Source of the DNA: Terriglobia bacterium
GTDB lineage: Bacteria > Acidobacteriota > Terriglobia > UBA7540
Assembly (NCBI GenBank): GCA_030041095.1
Contig: JASHON010000181.1
Location: 1-64,000, forward strand
Direction of reading: 5' to 3'
DNA: 64,000 bases
The position numbers were made by a program, and so were the translations under genes. Under the pieces are notes generated by a model. It was not told where the DNA came from. It saw only the letters and a list, made by a program, of their open reading frames with translations, and made no database searches. Shown piece after piece: positions 1 through 9,598 of the stretch; within the stretch, counting starts at the first letter, position 1, and each line of letters starts with the position of its first letter.

Positions 1-279
1 GCGAGCGCCATGGAGCGCGGAAACGTGGTAACGTGGGTCATTATCCGGCAAGCATAACATCCTGGAGCTGTGCTGTTCCACCTTCACTTTGCAGATTGGA
101 CAGCGTAAGACTTTGCACGGTGTTTGGCGTATGCGTGAGCCAAGGGTCGCTTCGAGCGCTTTGGGGTCAACTGCGCGAACGCCAAGTGTAATTGGAACAC
201 CATTGCTTCGAATCCAGCGAACTGAGGCGGCGGTTGAACGATCAGCGATTGGGGTTGGCGCGCCCCGAGGAGTGTTCAT
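1..279. other. 5' flank, no gene recognised
   Basis: I see no convincing coding region here. Short frames overlap each other and resemble no family I know. The last bases carry the ribosome binding site of the next gene (GAGGAG at 267-272). The stretch presumably holds that gene's promoter, but no clear -35/-10 pair stands out. Confidence 0.5.
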
Positions 280-1845
280 ATGGACCGCAGGAAGTTTCTA
301 AAGAGCAGCGGTGCGTTGGCAGCGGCGGCAGGTGTGGGAACAAAGGCAGCGCGGGCGTTCGTTCCGGCTCACAACTGGGGCAACTACGACTTTGGCTCAG
401 GCCCCAAGGTGAGCGACCGCCTGGATCAGGGCCCCTTTCCACAATACCCTCCTGAAGCTGTTATTCCGAACGATGATGTTGTTATGACGACCACTCCGTC
501 GCTTGAGCCGGTGCCCAACTACGGCAAGGGACTGATAACGTACATCACGGCAGACATGGGGACGGCGGAAATCCGATCCAAGAACATTCCACAGGCAATC
601 GAAGACCTGGTTAACTTTCCGCTTGGCGAAAAGCTTTACATTCGGCCTACCTGGCGGGAAATCCAGCCCCGGCCTGGACGTCTTGATTTTCCTGATTACA
701 TCAAGCTGGTCCTGGAGCTGGCGAAGAAGAGCGGCAAGCGCCTGGCTTATCGGATTCAGATGAGCGCTCCGGATTACTACGACGCGCCTGCGCTGCCAGA
801 CTTCATACTCAACACAGTGCCTCTTGTGAAGTTGGCCGGTGGCGTCTGGCCGAGTCCGAAACACGAGCACAACCCATACGCGCTCTATCAACCCCGCTTT
901 GACCACCCCTTCTTCCAACAGTCGTTCAGGGAACTGGTAGGTTTGCTGGCAGAGAAATTCAACGGGAATCCCATCATTGAGTTTATGGATACTTTCATGT
1001 ACGGATTCTGGGGCGAAGGACACACCTGGCCATTCAGCAATAATCCCTTTCCGGATTACCGGACGGCGGAGAGAACCTGGGTCCAGATGCTGGAAGTGCA
1101 GTTAGAGCACTTCACGAAGACGCCTTTGGTCACCAATACACAGCCGGACTTCAGCCTGGTGGGGAACTCTGAAATTCTTGACCGCACGGTGCGGAGCAAC
1201 AACTGGATGCGGAGTGACACGATTTTCATCGAAAACGAGCAGATCGAGGCGCTGAGCAATCGACCGCCATGGATTTCTGTAACCATCGAGGCGGGTTTGC
1301 CGGGCAGATCGCCACAATCAGTTCCTCTGGAGGAAGGTGTTTCCCCTTCTGACGATACCATTGTGCACGTCATGGACGTGGGGGCGAATTACTGGTCGCT
1401 CTGGAATTTTCACAACATTAGCGCGGGCAATCTGACGAGCTGGTATCGAGCCTTCCCGGCATGGTTTGACCAAATCAATCGGCGGATTGGATATCGGGTG
1501 AGGCCGTCGTTCGTGTGGAGATACGAAGACAAGGGCTGCCTGGGGATAATTATCGGTTTTGCAAACGATGGGATTGCAGGAGTGCCGGGTGTGCTGCGGG
1601 TGACGTTGGAAAGCCCGGAAGGAATGGTGTTGAAGAGTGGTTGTTTGGACCCGGGTTATCCTTATCCGGGGAAGGTCCGGCAGGCGCAGTTTGTGCTGCC
1701 GAAAGGGACGAAGTTTGACGGATTGAAGCTCAGGGCAGAGATCGAAGTGAAGGGGGTGCGGCATCCAGTGCGCTGGGCGTGTCATCAGAAGCTAAATGAC
1801 GACGGCACGCTCACCCTGCGTGGTAACCGGCGCCATGTCGTCTAA
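280..1845 (+). CDS. Tat-signal protein with glycosidase-like TIM-barrel (DUF4832-like)
   Basis: The 521-residue product begins with a Tat-type leader: MDRRKFLKSSG, then an alanine-rich stretch ending near AARA at residue 26, so it is probably exported folded. The body has the feel of a beta-galactosidase/DUF4832 type barrel. A segment near residues 120-160 reads YIRPTWREIQPRPGRLDFPD, and acidic strand ends follow near 230-240 (EFMDTFMYGFWGEGH) and near 310. A beta-sandwich-like tail follows after about residue 420. The start is supported by GAGGAG seven bases upstream. The acidic barrel residues would suit glycoside hydrolysis, but the substrate cannot be read. It stands alone, convergent with the histidine kinase. 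Assignment to a fold is moderate; enzyme activity is inference. Confidence 0.75.
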   Translation: MDRRKFLKSSGALAAAAGVGTKAARAFVPAHNWGNYDFGSGPKVSDRLDQGPFPQYPPEAVIPNDDVVMTTTPSLEPVPNYGKGLITYITADMGTAEIRSKNIPQAIEDLVNFPLGEKLYIRPTWREIQPRPGRLDFPDYIKLVLELAKKSGKRLAYRIQMSAPDYYDAPALPDFILNTVPLVKLAGGVWPSPKHEHNPYALYQPRFDHPFFQQSFRELVGLLAEKFNGNPIIEFMDTFMYGFWGEGHTWPFSNNPFPDYRTAERTWVQMLEVQLEHFTKTPLVTNTQPDFSLVGNSEILDRTVRSNNWMRSDTIFIENEQIEALSNRPPWISVTIEAGLPGRSPQSVPLEEGVSPSDDTIVHVMDVGANYWSLWNFHNISAGNLTSWYRAFPAWFDQINRRIGYRVRPSFVWRYEDKGCLGIIIGFANDGIAGVPGVLRVTLESPEGMVLKSGCLDPGYPYPGKVRQAQFVLPKGTKFDGLKLRAEIEVKGVRHPVRWACHQKLNDDGTLTLRGNRRHVV

Positions 1846-1891
1846 TCCCCTGGGCGAGGGTGCTGAGCTACTCTCGTGCCCACAATCCTGA

Positions 1892-1951
1892 GTGGCAGCC
1901 TATTTCGTAAGCCTGCGCACGCGAGAAATTGGCGTGCGGCTTGCGCTTCGT
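1892..1951 (+). pseudogene. Remnant of an ADOP/FtsX permease C-terminus
   Basis: Translated from 1892, about 18 residues read AAYFVSLRTREIGVRLAL. This matches the conserved segment before the last membrane region of the two complete ADOP permeases here (IAYSVSQRRHEIGIRMAL and TSYTVSQRVHEVGIRMAL). The frame has a stop directly upstream and loses similarity directly downstream, so it is a scrap, not a gene. It lies on the opposite strand to the neighbouring kinase and the nearby complete ADOP gene. Chance similarity is possible because the match is short. Confidence 0.4.
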
Positions 1952-1968
1952 CCCCAGTCCAGTCGGTA

Positions 1969-3312
1969 TCACCGATCCGGTGGCTCAGCAGGCAGGACGA
2001 GGCGCGCCTGGGCGCCGCCGTCTGAAAGATTCCTGAGCGAGAGGGATCCTCCGTGCGCTTCCGCAATTTGGCGGCTCAGCACCAATCCGATTCCGGCGCC
2101 GTTAGGCTTGGTCGTAAAGAACGGAACAAAAAGGTTTGCCGGATTGGAGATGCCGGGGCCACCATCTTCTACTGTGAGATAGAGGCTGGCTCCTTTGCGG
2201 CGCCAGCTCACGCGAACCCCGGAGTGGGTTTCGAGGGCAGCTTCCGCTCCGTTGCGGATAAGGTTGATCAGGAGTTGATCCATTTGGTCTGGGTCCGCCT
2301 GGATCTTCATCTCCGGTCCGGGAACAACCATGACGGGCACACGTGATTCCAATTGCGCAACGCGCTGGACCCAGGCTCCCACCGGCATCCATCGAAGGCG
2401 AGGTTTGGGAAGACTGGCGAAGCTTGAGTAAGCGGCGGTGAAACGGCTTAATGATTCGGCGCGGCTACCGATAACACGGAGGCTTCGGATCATATCGTCT
2501 TCCCAATCGAGTGGTCTTGGCTCACGGCGCAGCAGGCTTTCGAGACTGCCGGCCATTGATGTGATGGGAGCGAGCGAGTTGTTAATCTCGTGACCCAGTA
2601 CTCGCACCAGTTTCTGCCACGCTTGCAATTCCTCTTCCCGCAGGACACGACTGAGATCCGTGAGCACGAGAAGCTGAAGCGGCAAGCCACCTTGGCGGAA
2701 CTCGGTGCGGCTGGCGCCCCAGCGCGCCCCGCCCCCTTGTACGCCCGGGAAAGAAAGCTGCAAGACGGTGCGAGTCTCACCCTCCAAGCACTGGGACAAT
2801 CCCAGTTCGTTCGCGGTAGCTCCCAACAACCGTTCCACGGGCTGCGCAAGCAGGCGCTCCGCTGCCCTGTTCACCAATCTCAGACGCTGTTCGTCGTCGA
2901 AAGCAAAGACGGCCACATCGATTTCCGCCATCACCTTGCGAAGCAGCGTGGTTGCTTCCAACGCATTCAGGCGCTGCGCGCGCAGCAAATCGATGAGAGC
3001 GTTGGCTTCGCGCATCAGCTCGGCGAGCGGATCCTCTCCGCTGACGCTTCGAGCTCGGAACGAGTAGTCGCCCTCGCGGAGAGCTGCCAGCAGATTCGAA
3101 AGGGTTTGGAGCGGAATTTGAAGGCGGGGCCGCAGAGCGAGCGTGACCAGCAGCCAACACGCAATGACCAGGACGGTCAAAGTCCACTCGACGCGCGCCG
3201 CGAAATGCCCGGTCCAGAGAAGGACCATCCCCACGACGACCGCCGGCAATCCTGCCAGTAGGGCCAAGCCTATCACGCGACGCACATATGTGAGCCGCCG
3301 CTCGTCCGCCAT
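1969..3312 (-). CDS. Membrane sensor histidine kinase (NtrY-like)
   Basis: The 447-residue protein has two N-terminal membrane segments (about 12-34 and 42-60), a HAMP-like stretch (about 60-112), a PAS-like domain (about 125-220) and a kinase core. The H-box reads VLGHEINNSLAPI with phospho-acceptor His241. The N-box is NLIRNGAEA, the G1 box DGGPGI, and the F/G2 region FFTTKPNGAGIGL. This HEINN form is typical of NtrY-class kinases that control NtrC-type regulators. There is almost no periplasmic loop, so the signal is probably sensed in the membrane or by the PAS domain. No response regulator gene lies next to it in the window: the partner may be just outside or distant. The next gene upstream is an ADOP permease, on the same strand after a 127-base gap. 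Confidence 0.9.
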   Translation of the reverse strand: MADERRLTYVRRVIGLALLAGLPAVVVGMVLLWTGHFAARVEWTLTVLVIACWLLVTLALRPRLQIPLQTLSNLLAALREGDYSFRARSVSGEDPLAELMREANALIDLLRAQRLNALEATTLLRKVMAEIDVAVFAFDDEQRLRLVNRAAERLLAQPVERLLGATANELGLSQCLEGETRTVLQLSFPGVQGGGARWGASRTEFRQGGLPLQLLVLTDLSRVLREEELQAWQKLVRVLGHEINNSLAPITSMAGSLESLLRREPRPLDWEDDMIRSLRVIGSRAESLSRFTAAYSSFASLPKPRLRWMPVGAWVQRVAQLESRVPVMVVPGPEMKIQADPDQMDQLLINLIRNGAEAALETHSGVRVSWRRKGASLYLTVEDGGPGISNPANLFVPFFTTKPNGAGIGLVLSRQIAEAHGGSLSLRNLSDGGAQARLVLPAEPPDR

Positions 3313-3439
3313 GAGTTAATTGTCGTTTTTTGGTTGACGATTGTCGATTGGTCGAGCTTCCCGCTGCTTGACGATCACATGTGCAAACAGAGACGTCCCC
3401 CGCGTGTCGTTCCCGCGTGGTCGCTGACGCTCAGGCTCC

Positions 3440-5872
3440 TCATTCGTGGCGCAAAGCGACTGCGGGGTCAACCCTCGTCGCGCGGCGCGCCGGAACGTAG
3501 CTGGCGAGCGCCACCACGGCGACCACACTCACCGAGACCACAACCAGCGTGAGTGGATCCGCAGGGCTGACTCCATAGAGAAGTCTGGTCATCAGGCGCG
3601 TCAGTACGAGCGCCGCAGTGATGCCGATAGCCGCTCCCACGAGTGCCAGGCGCAGCCCTTGAATGATCACCAGACGAAGCACATCACCAGTCCGTGCACC
3701 GAGCGCCATACGGATGCCAATCTCGTGACGTCGCTGGCTGACGCTGTAAGCGATGAGGCCGTAGACGCCCACCGCAGCCAGTGCCAGAGCCAGACCGGCA
3801 AAAACACCGAGCAGCAGCATTGGAAAGCGCCGGGACGCCATCGATGATGCGAGCATCTGCTCCATGGTTTTTACGTCAAACACCGGTTGGCTCTTCTGTG
3901 GACCGTAAACCACGCGCCGCACTTCCGGGAGCACATCCATCGGATCCTCCGAAGTGCGCATCACCACCGTCATTCCCGATGTCCACACCTTCATCCACTG
4001 ATCCTTCAGTTGATAAAACGGGAAATAGATTTCACCGTCGATGGTGGGGTACGGACTCGGACCCAGGCTCCAGTGCTTCACGTGGCCGACCACGCCGACG
4101 ATCTGGGCCACTCCAATGTTCTTTAGCCTGAGTTGCTGTCCAACGGCGTTCCGCCCCGGGAAGATGCGGCGCGCAAGCTGGGCATCCACAACGATGACGA
4201 GCGGAGATTTTTCGGTGTCTTGAGGCGTGATCGTGCGGCCTTGCCTTAATGGAATTTGCATCGTGCGGAAATAGCCGGGTGTCGTCATGTAGGAGAGCGC
4301 CCATGGAGCGTCTTGGGGCGCCGTCGGCGCTTCCCAGCTTGGCCAAAAGGTAAATTCATAATCTTCTCCGCTGAAGGGAAGCACGGAATTCATACTTACG
4401 GATTCGACACCGGGAATCTGCCCGAGGCTCGAAAGGAGCGAACGATAGGCTTCCCTTACTTGGGACCCTGTGTGCACGGCCGAGCGAGACAGCGCGATGT
4501 CGAAAGCGAGCACGTGGCGGGGATTGAATCCAGGGTTGACGTCCCAGAGCTTCCGAATGGTGCGAACTAAGAGGCCCGCCGCAACCAGCAACATCACGGT
4601 CAGAGCCACTTCGCTGATTGCAAGTCCCCTTTGAAAGTGGTGGCTGGTGACGGCGGACGTACGACCGCCTTCCTTCAGCGATTCCTGCAGCGCTGTTCGT
4701 GAGAGAGTGAGGGAAGGCGCCAATCCGAACAAAACGCCCGTAAAAACCGAGGCGGCTAGCGCAAACAAAAAAACAGGAAGGGAGAGATGGATATCGTGGC
4801 TTCTTGGCAAGCCACCCGGAACTGCGGCGATCATGGGATGCAGCGCCAACTCGCCCAGCAACAAACCCAACGCGCCTCCCGTCACACCAAGTAAGATGCT
4901 TTCCGTGAGGAGTTGACGGATGACGCGCTGGCGCGTGGCTCCCAGTGCTGATCGGATTGCGAATTCCTTCTTCCTTGCAGCAGACCGAGCGAGCAGCAAA
5001 TTAGCGACGTTGGCGCAGGCAATCAATAGCACGAGTGCAACCGCTCCGAAAAGGAGGATGAGCGTGTGTCCGGTCTTCCCCACGACATCCTCTTTAAGCG
5101 GCACGACCTGTACCCCCAAGCCGGTGTCGGAGGTCGGATAAAGTCGGTCCAGCCGGCTTTGGACGACGCTGATATCTGCCTGAGCTTCCCGGAGTGTGAC
5201 ATGCTCCTTCATGCGGGCGATCACGTAAATACTGTTGACGACCGACCGATCGTTCCGCGCGTCGGGCAGAATCCGGCCAAGCGGTATGTAAACGTCCGCA
5301 AAACGGTGATATCGGAATCCCTGTGGAAGCACGCCGATGATGGTGTAGTTCCTGGCGCTCAGCGTGATTTGGCGTCCAAGAACCGCCGTATCACCTGCAA
5401 AACGCTGCTCCAGCAGGCGATGGCTGACGATGACTACAGGAGCTGCTCCTGGATGCTGATCTTCTTGGCGAAAATTGCGTCCTTCAGGCAAGTGTACGCC
5501 GAGAGCCGGGAAGAAGCCGGAAGATACCAGTTCGCCATGAATGCGGGTGGCTGGGCCGGGACTCGTTATCGTGTAACCAGTGTCTTCCCAGGCCCCAACT
5601 GCAGTGAAAGAGTGACTGTCATGCTGCCAGTCTTCGAAATTCAGGTACGATACGGGCATTCCTGTGTATCGGGAGTTCGTTGCGTAGATGGCGGCGAGCC
5701 GGTTGGCGTGACGGTACGGAAGCGGATTGAGGAGGACACCCTGGATGACGCTGAAAATGGCTGTGTTGGCGCCGAGGCCGAGGGCCAAGGTCAGTGCTGC
5801 CACTGTGGCGAAGCCGGGACTCCTCACCAGCATTCGCGCGCCGAAGCGCAGGTCTCGGAGTATAACCTTCAT
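3440..5872 (-). CDS. ADOP-class FtsX/MacB-type duplicated permease
   Basis: The product (810 residues from the chosen start) has the acidobacterial duplicated orphan permease plan. The first membrane segment follows DLRFGARMLVRSPGFATVAA, then comes a large periplasmic MacB-PCD-like domain, three membrane helices, a second periplasmic domain, and a final FtsX block with the signature YSVSQRRHEIGIRMALGA. No ATPase lies nearby, as is usual for this class. An in-frame GTG lies 30 bases further upstream (5902). I prefer the ATG at 5872 because the protein then begins MKVILRDLRFGARML, as family members do. Unlike the second ADOP gene in the window, it has no PadR partner and no N-terminal soluble extension. 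It lies 115 bases beyond the end of rpoD. Function is probably membrane-lipid, lipoprotein or peptide export; the substrate is unknown. Confidence 0.88.
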   Translation of the reverse strand: MKVILRDLRFGARMLVRSPGFATVAALTLALGLGANTAIFSVIQGVLLNPLPYRHANRLAAIYATNSRYTGMPVSYLNFEDWQHDSHSFTAVGAWEDTGYTITSPGPATRIHGELVSSGFFPALGVHLPEGRNFRQEDQHPGAAPVVIVSHRLLEQRFAGDTAVLGRQITLSARNYTIIGVLPQGFRYHRFADVYIPLGRILPDARNDRSVVNSIYVIARMKEHVTLREAQADISVVQSRLDRLYPTSDTGLGVQVVPLKEDVVGKTGHTLILLFGAVALVLLIACANVANLLLARSAARKKEFAIRSALGATRQRVIRQLLTESILLGVTGGALGLLLGELALHPMIAAVPGGLPRSHDIHLSLPVFLFALAASVFTGVLFGLAPSLTLSRTALQESLKEGGRTSAVTSHHFQRGLAISEVALTVMLLVAAGLLVRTIRKLWDVNPGFNPRHVLAFDIALSRSAVHTGSQVREAYRSLLSSLGQIPGVESVSMNSVLPFSGEDYEFTFWPSWEAPTAPQDAPWALSYMTTPGYFRTMQIPLRQGRTITPQDTEKSPLVIVVDAQLARRIFPGRNAVGQQLRLKNIGVAQIVGVVGHVKHWSLGPSPYPTIDGEIYFPFYQLKDQWMKVWTSGMTVVMRTSEDPMDVLPEVRRVVYGPQKSQPVFDVKTMEQMLASSMASRRFPMLLLGVFAGLALALAAVGVYGLIAYSVSQRRHEIGIRMALGARTGDVLRLVIIQGLRLALVGAAIGITAALVLTRLMTRLLYGVSPADPLTLVVVSVSVVAVVALASYVPARRATRVDPAVALRHE

Positions 5873-5987
5873 CAGCGTGGAAAAAGCCCTCGACCCATCC
5901 ACGAGGAGGGCACCGCACGAGCGGCTATTCCATCAGCCGATTCTAGCGCATAAATCGAAGATGACCAAGTGGTAACTGGAGGCCTGG

Positions 5988-7703
5988 CTATTCTCGATCG
6001 TTGGTATCAAGGAAGGCGCGGAGTTTGCGGCTGCGCGAAGGATGGCGAAGCTTGCGGAGGGCCTTGGCTTCAATCTGGCGTATGCGCTCGCGCGTAACGG
6101 CAAAGCTTTGTCCCACTTCTTCGAGGGTATGCTCACTGCCATCATCGAGGCCAAAGCGCATCTTGATCACTTTCTCCTCGCGCGGAGTCAGGGTCTTCAA
6201 GACTGCTTCGGTTTGCTCCTTGAGATTGATGTTGATGACGGCTTCGGCTGGCGAAATGACGCCACGATCCTCAATGAAGTCGCCCAGATGAGAGTCTTCT
6301 TCTTCTCCGATGGGTGTTTCCAGAGAGATAGGCTCCTGCGCAATCTTCATGACCTTTCGCACCTTGACGACAGGGATATCCATGCGCCGCGCGATTTCTT
6401 CAGAAGTAGGCTCCCGGCCGTATTCCTGAACAAGCTGCCGGGACGTTCGGATGAGCTTGTTGATGGTTTCAATCATGTGCACCGGGATGCGGATAGTGCG
6501 AGCCTGGTCGGCGATGGCGCGCGTTATCGCCTGGCGGATCCACCAAGTGGCGTAAGTCGAGAACTTGTAACCACGCCGGTATTCAAACTTGTCGACGGCC
6601 TTCATCAGCCCGATATTCCCCTCCTGAATCAGATCGAGGAACTGAAGGCCGCGATTGGTGTATTTCTTGGCAATCGAGACGACGAGCCGGAGATTTGCCT
6701 CGATCAATTCGCGCTTGGCCACTTCAGCTTCTTGCTCGCCGACGGCAATAGTCTGGATGGTCCGTTTCAACTCCACCGCCGTCATGTCGTTGCGGGCTTC
6801 GAGGGCGGAAAGGCGAGACCGAAGCTGGCGCCACTCTTTTCGAGTATCGCGAGCGCCATTGCCACGCGCACTCTCGAGTTTTTTCTCGAGCTTGGTGATC
6901 TCGCGCTCAACAGGCCGAACCTCATCGTAGGCGCGGTGAAGAGCGTCAATAAGACCCCTATTCTGATTGTGCGTGAAACCGATGGAACGGATCAGCTTGG
7001 ACAGCAGAACTCGATGGCGGGCAACAGCCAAGCTGTAGCGGCGCTGATCCCGGTGGCGGCCTCGCGGCACCGCGTCGCGCTTCGTTTTCAAGCTGAGCAT
7101 GCGTTTCCGCAAACGGTCGATTTCCCCGATCGCTGCCACTACTTCGCGGATGCGGCCTTCTACCTTCTCCTCCGTCAACTCTTCGTCCGCAAAAACAACA
7201 ACCTCTTTGATATTGCGTTTTCCCTCCTGAAGCTCCTTCCTCAACGCGATGACGTGCTGGACAGTAATGGGAGCGCGCGCGAGCGCCTTCAAGACGGCGA
7301 CCTGACCTCGCTCGATGCGACGGGCGATCTGCACCTCGCCCTCGCGCGTGAGGAGTGGGACCGTGCCCATTTCTCTTAGATACATGCGCACCGGGTCGTT
7401 GGTCTTATCCAGACCACCCGGCGTCAGGTCCAGGTCCGCCTCTTCGCCCAACTCATCTACCTTCAGCTCATCGTCTTTAAGCCTGGAGTGGGGCGAGTCC
7501 ACCACTTCGATGCCCGCGCTGTCAAACATCGACAGCACATCCTCAAGCTCCTCAGCCGAGTGCAAGTCGGAGGGCAACAAGTCGTTGACTTCCTCGTAGA
7601 GCAGATAGCCTTTTTCTTTTCCGATGTTGATCAGTTTATTAACCTGATCGAACTTCTCGTCAAACGCCAAAGCGGGTTCCTCCCTTGCGGACGGAAAGAG
7701 CAC
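5988..7703 (-). CDS. rpoD: Primary sigma factor (sigma-70, RpoD)
   Basis: This is the housekeeping sigma subunit that directs RNA polymerase to vegetative promoters. The 571 residues show region 1.1 (about 12-70), region 1.2 with [21 protein letters not shown], and a non-conserved spacer of about 200 residues. Region 2 then reads [42 protein letters not shown] and [15 protein letters not shown]. Region 3 follows, and region 4 has [14 protein letters not shown] and a helix-turn-helix ending [16 protein letters not shown]. Regions 1.1 and 4 are both intact, as expected for a group 1 sigma. The start is GTG at 7703 with a weak ribosome site; a start a few codons further in is possible. It follows dnaG, the classical macromolecular-synthesis pairing, and has its own candidate promoter in the 126-base gap. 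Confidence 0.97.
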   Translation of the reverse strand: MLFPSAREEPALAFDEKFDQVNKLINIGKEKGYLLYEEVNDLLPSDLHSAEELEDVLSMFDSAGIEVVDSPHSRLKDDELKVDELGEEADLDLTPGGLDKTNDPVRMYLREMGTVPLLTREGEVQIARRIERGQVAVLKALARAPITVQHVIALRKELQEGKRNIKEVVVFADEELTEEKVEGRIREVVAAIGEIDRLRKRMLSLKTKRDAVPRGRHRDQRRYSLAVARHRVLLSKLIRSIGFTHNQNRGLIDALHRAYDEVRPVEREITKLEKKLESARGNGARDTRKEWRQLRSRLSALEARNDMTAVELKRTIQTIAVGEQEAEVAKRELIEANLRLVVSIAKKYTNRGLQFLDLIQEGNIGLMKAVDKFEYRRGYKFSTYATWWIRQAITRAIADQARTIRIPVHMIETINKLIRTSRQLVQEYGREPTSEEIARRMDIPVVKVRKVMKIAQEPISLETPIGEEEDSHLGDFIEDRGVISPAEAVININLKEQTEAVLKTLTPREEKVIKMRFGLDDGSEHTLEEVGQSFAVTRERIRQIEAKALRKLRHPSRSRKLRAFLDTNDRE

Positions 7704-7779
7704 ACAATATTGGACGGGGAATAGACACCCCTGGTTGCAAGCTTACGTGATACGTGTCGAAACTGGAAGAATGCACCCT

Positions 7780-7799
7780 CTAATATGATGTTATATTAG
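7780..7799. promoter_or_regulatory. A/T-rich palindrome over the rpoD -10 region
   Basis: CTAATAT and ATATTAG form perfect 7-bp arms around a 6-base spacer. The right arm overlaps the candidate -10 element of the rpoD promoter, a position suited to a repressor operator. It has too little G/C to be a terminator. Confidence 0.4.
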
Positions 7800-7821
7800 C
7801 CCGTAAAGTTAGAGAAGGCAA
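7793..7821 (-). promoter_or_regulatory. Candidate sigma-70 promoter of rpoD
   Basis: Read on the minus strand, TTGCCT and TAATAT are separated by 17 bases. Each matches four of six consensus positions. It would start transcription about 80 bases before the rpoD start codon. Prediction by eye only. Confidence 0.4.
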
Positions 7822-7829
7822 ACGAATTC

Positions 7830-9590
7830 TCAACAGCGGGGAAGTTTTGCCAACTCATTGAGCACTTGGTTCTTGGCCTCAATTAACTGGCTTAGAGCGT
7901 CTCGGTTACCCTCTCGCTCGGCGCGCTTGATTGCCGTCTGTAAGCTCGCGCGCTCGCGCTCCATGCGCCATCGCTTCAAGCCCAGCACGCTGGAAAGAAC
8001 ACGTTCCCGGTCCGGCGCGCCTTCTCTCGACGAACAAATTCTGAATAGGAAGCCACTTTCTTCCGGCCCAAGCGACTCCGAGATCTGGGCAAGATCGATG
8101 CTCCCCGATCGCTTGTATTCCGCAAGAAACCGCGAGAACAGAGCTTCCGTGGGAAGCCCTTTACAGTCTCCTTCCTCCACAACCAGCTCGAGGAATTCGG
8201 CGGTTAGCTCCGGGCTCTCAACAAATGCACGAAGCAAAGTCTGCTCCGCCGGGCTTGTCAGGAATATGCTGGTTTCTGAGGGCGGCTGCATTTTCGCATC
8301 GCCGGATCGAACGGCACGCTTCAACTCGTCTCTCAATAATCGTTCGTCGAGCCGGAGGCGCTCAGCAAGGCGGCTGGCCATCTCGTCGCGGAGCAAAGGG
8401 TTCCTAGCCTTCACGACATATGGTAGGACCGCGTTGGCAGCCCGGATTTTTCCCTCAGGCGTGTTTAAGTCGTGGTTGGCGGCGGCACGATCGGCGAGGT
8501 AATCGAGATAGGTTGGAGCTCCGCTTAGCCGCTCCTGGTACGCCGCCACGCCATGTCGGCGAATGTATGCATCCGGGTCAAGCTTATCGCTAAGCGGGAG
8601 CACACGGATCTCGAAACCTTCCTCCAGCAGGAGGCCTAACGACCGCTCAGTTGCCGCAATTCCCGCCGAGTCCGGGTCAAAATTCACCACCACGCGCTGC
8701 GTATAGCGTGCTAGAAGGCGAACTTGGCTCTCCGTCAAGCTCGTACCGCAGGAGGCGATTACCTGCTCCATGCCGCTCGACGCTAACGCGATACAATCCA
8801 TGTACCCTTCCACCAGCACCGCTGAATCGAGCCTCCGAATGGCAGGAGCAGCCGCATGAAGATGGTAGAGGGTACGGCTCTTCGTATAGATTGCTGTTTC
8901 GGGTGAGTTCAGATACTTGGGCTGATCGTCGCCCAAGGCGCGACCTGCGAACGCCACCACCTTGGCGCTCTCGTTGGCGATGGGGAAAATAACCCGACGG
9001 CGAAAGCGATCGAGGGGACGGCCACCATCCCGGCCGGGCACGAGAAGACCTCCGGCCTGCTGAAGTTCGGTGGAAAAACCGGCTTCAGCCAGTCTGCGCG
9101 AGAGGGCCTGACCCTCAGCAGGCGCGTAACCCAACTGAAATCGAGCTGCTGTTACGTCGTCGATACCCCGATCGGCGAGATAAGCGCGTGCCGCTCTTCC
9201 TTCCGCTGTCGCGCCGAGTTGAGTTGAGTAAAAATGCATCGCCATTTCATGCAACTTGAGCAAGGCTGCACGTTCACGCGCTCGCGCGTCATCGGGCACA
9301 CCGCGCCAGCCGTCCGGCAAAGCCACACCGGCTATTCCAGCCACCCGCTCAACGGCTTCCGGAAAGCTGACGTTTTCAATCAGCATGACGAACTTAAAGG
9401 CGTCTCCTCCCACGCCGCAGCCAAAGCAATGGAAAATCTGCCGCACCGGGTGAACGGCAAATGACGGCGTTTTTTCCTGATGGAACGGACACAATCCGAC
9501 CAGGTTTGCCCCAGCCTTTCGGAGCTTGACGTAATGGCTCACGACTCTTACGATGTCCGCTGCGGCGCGGACCTCGTCTGTGGGTCTCAT
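7830..9590 (-). CDS. dnaG: DNA primase DnaG
   Basis: DnaG makes the RNA primers for replication. The N-terminal CHC2 zinc domain is intact (LCPFHQEKTPSF, then HCFGCGVGGD). The catalytic core and TOPRIM domain follow, with VEGYMDCIAL and NFDPDSAG carrying the metal-binding acidic residues. The C-terminal region (from about 430) is the helicase-binding domain. The chosen ATG at 9590 gives MRPTDEVRAAADIVRVVSHYVKL, which matches the family's start; a TTG four codons upstream would overlap the preceding gene by 4 bp. It sits 8 bases after the zinc-ribbon gene, so the two are probably co-transcribed, and it is followed by rpoD. With 586 residues it has normal length. Confidence 0.96.
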   Translation of the reverse strand: MRPTDEVRAAADIVRVVSHYVKLRKAGANLVGLCPFHQEKTPSFAVHPVRQIFHCFGCGVGGDAFKFVMLIENVSFPEAVERVAGIAGVALPDGWRGVPDDARARERAALLKLHEMAMHFYSTQLGATAEGRAARAYLADRGIDDVTAARFQLGYAPAEGQALSRRLAEAGFSTELQQAGGLLVPGRDGGRPLDRFRRRVIFPIANESAKVVAFAGRALGDDQPKYLNSPETAIYTKSRTLYHLHAAAPAIRRLDSAVLVEGYMDCIALASSGMEQVIASCGTSLTESQVRLLARYTQRVVVNFDPDSAGIAATERSLGLLLEEGFEIRVLPLSDKLDPDAYIRRHGVAAYQERLSGAPTYLDYLADRAAANHDLNTPEGKIRAANAVLPYVVKARNPLLRDEMASRLAERLRLDERLLRDELKRAVRSGDAKMQPPSETSIFLTSPAEQTLLRAFVESPELTAEFLELVVEEGDCKGLPTEALFSRFLAEYKRSGSIDLAQISESLGPEESGFLFRICSSREGAPDRERVLSSVLGLKRWRMERERASLQTAIKRAEREGNRDALSQLIEAKNQVLNELAKLPRC

Positions 9591-9598
9591 GGCTGAAA

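Noticed and set aside
5873-5902. GTG at 5902 as start of the first ADOP permease
   Set aside because: The ATG at 5872 gives the standard family N-terminus and the extra ten residues have no counterpart; neither has a strong ribosome site.
6042-7379. Long plus-strand open frame of 445 codons inside rpoD
   Set aside because: It is the antisense shadow of rpoD, whose protein motifs are unmistakable; the shadow resembles no family and has no ribosome site.
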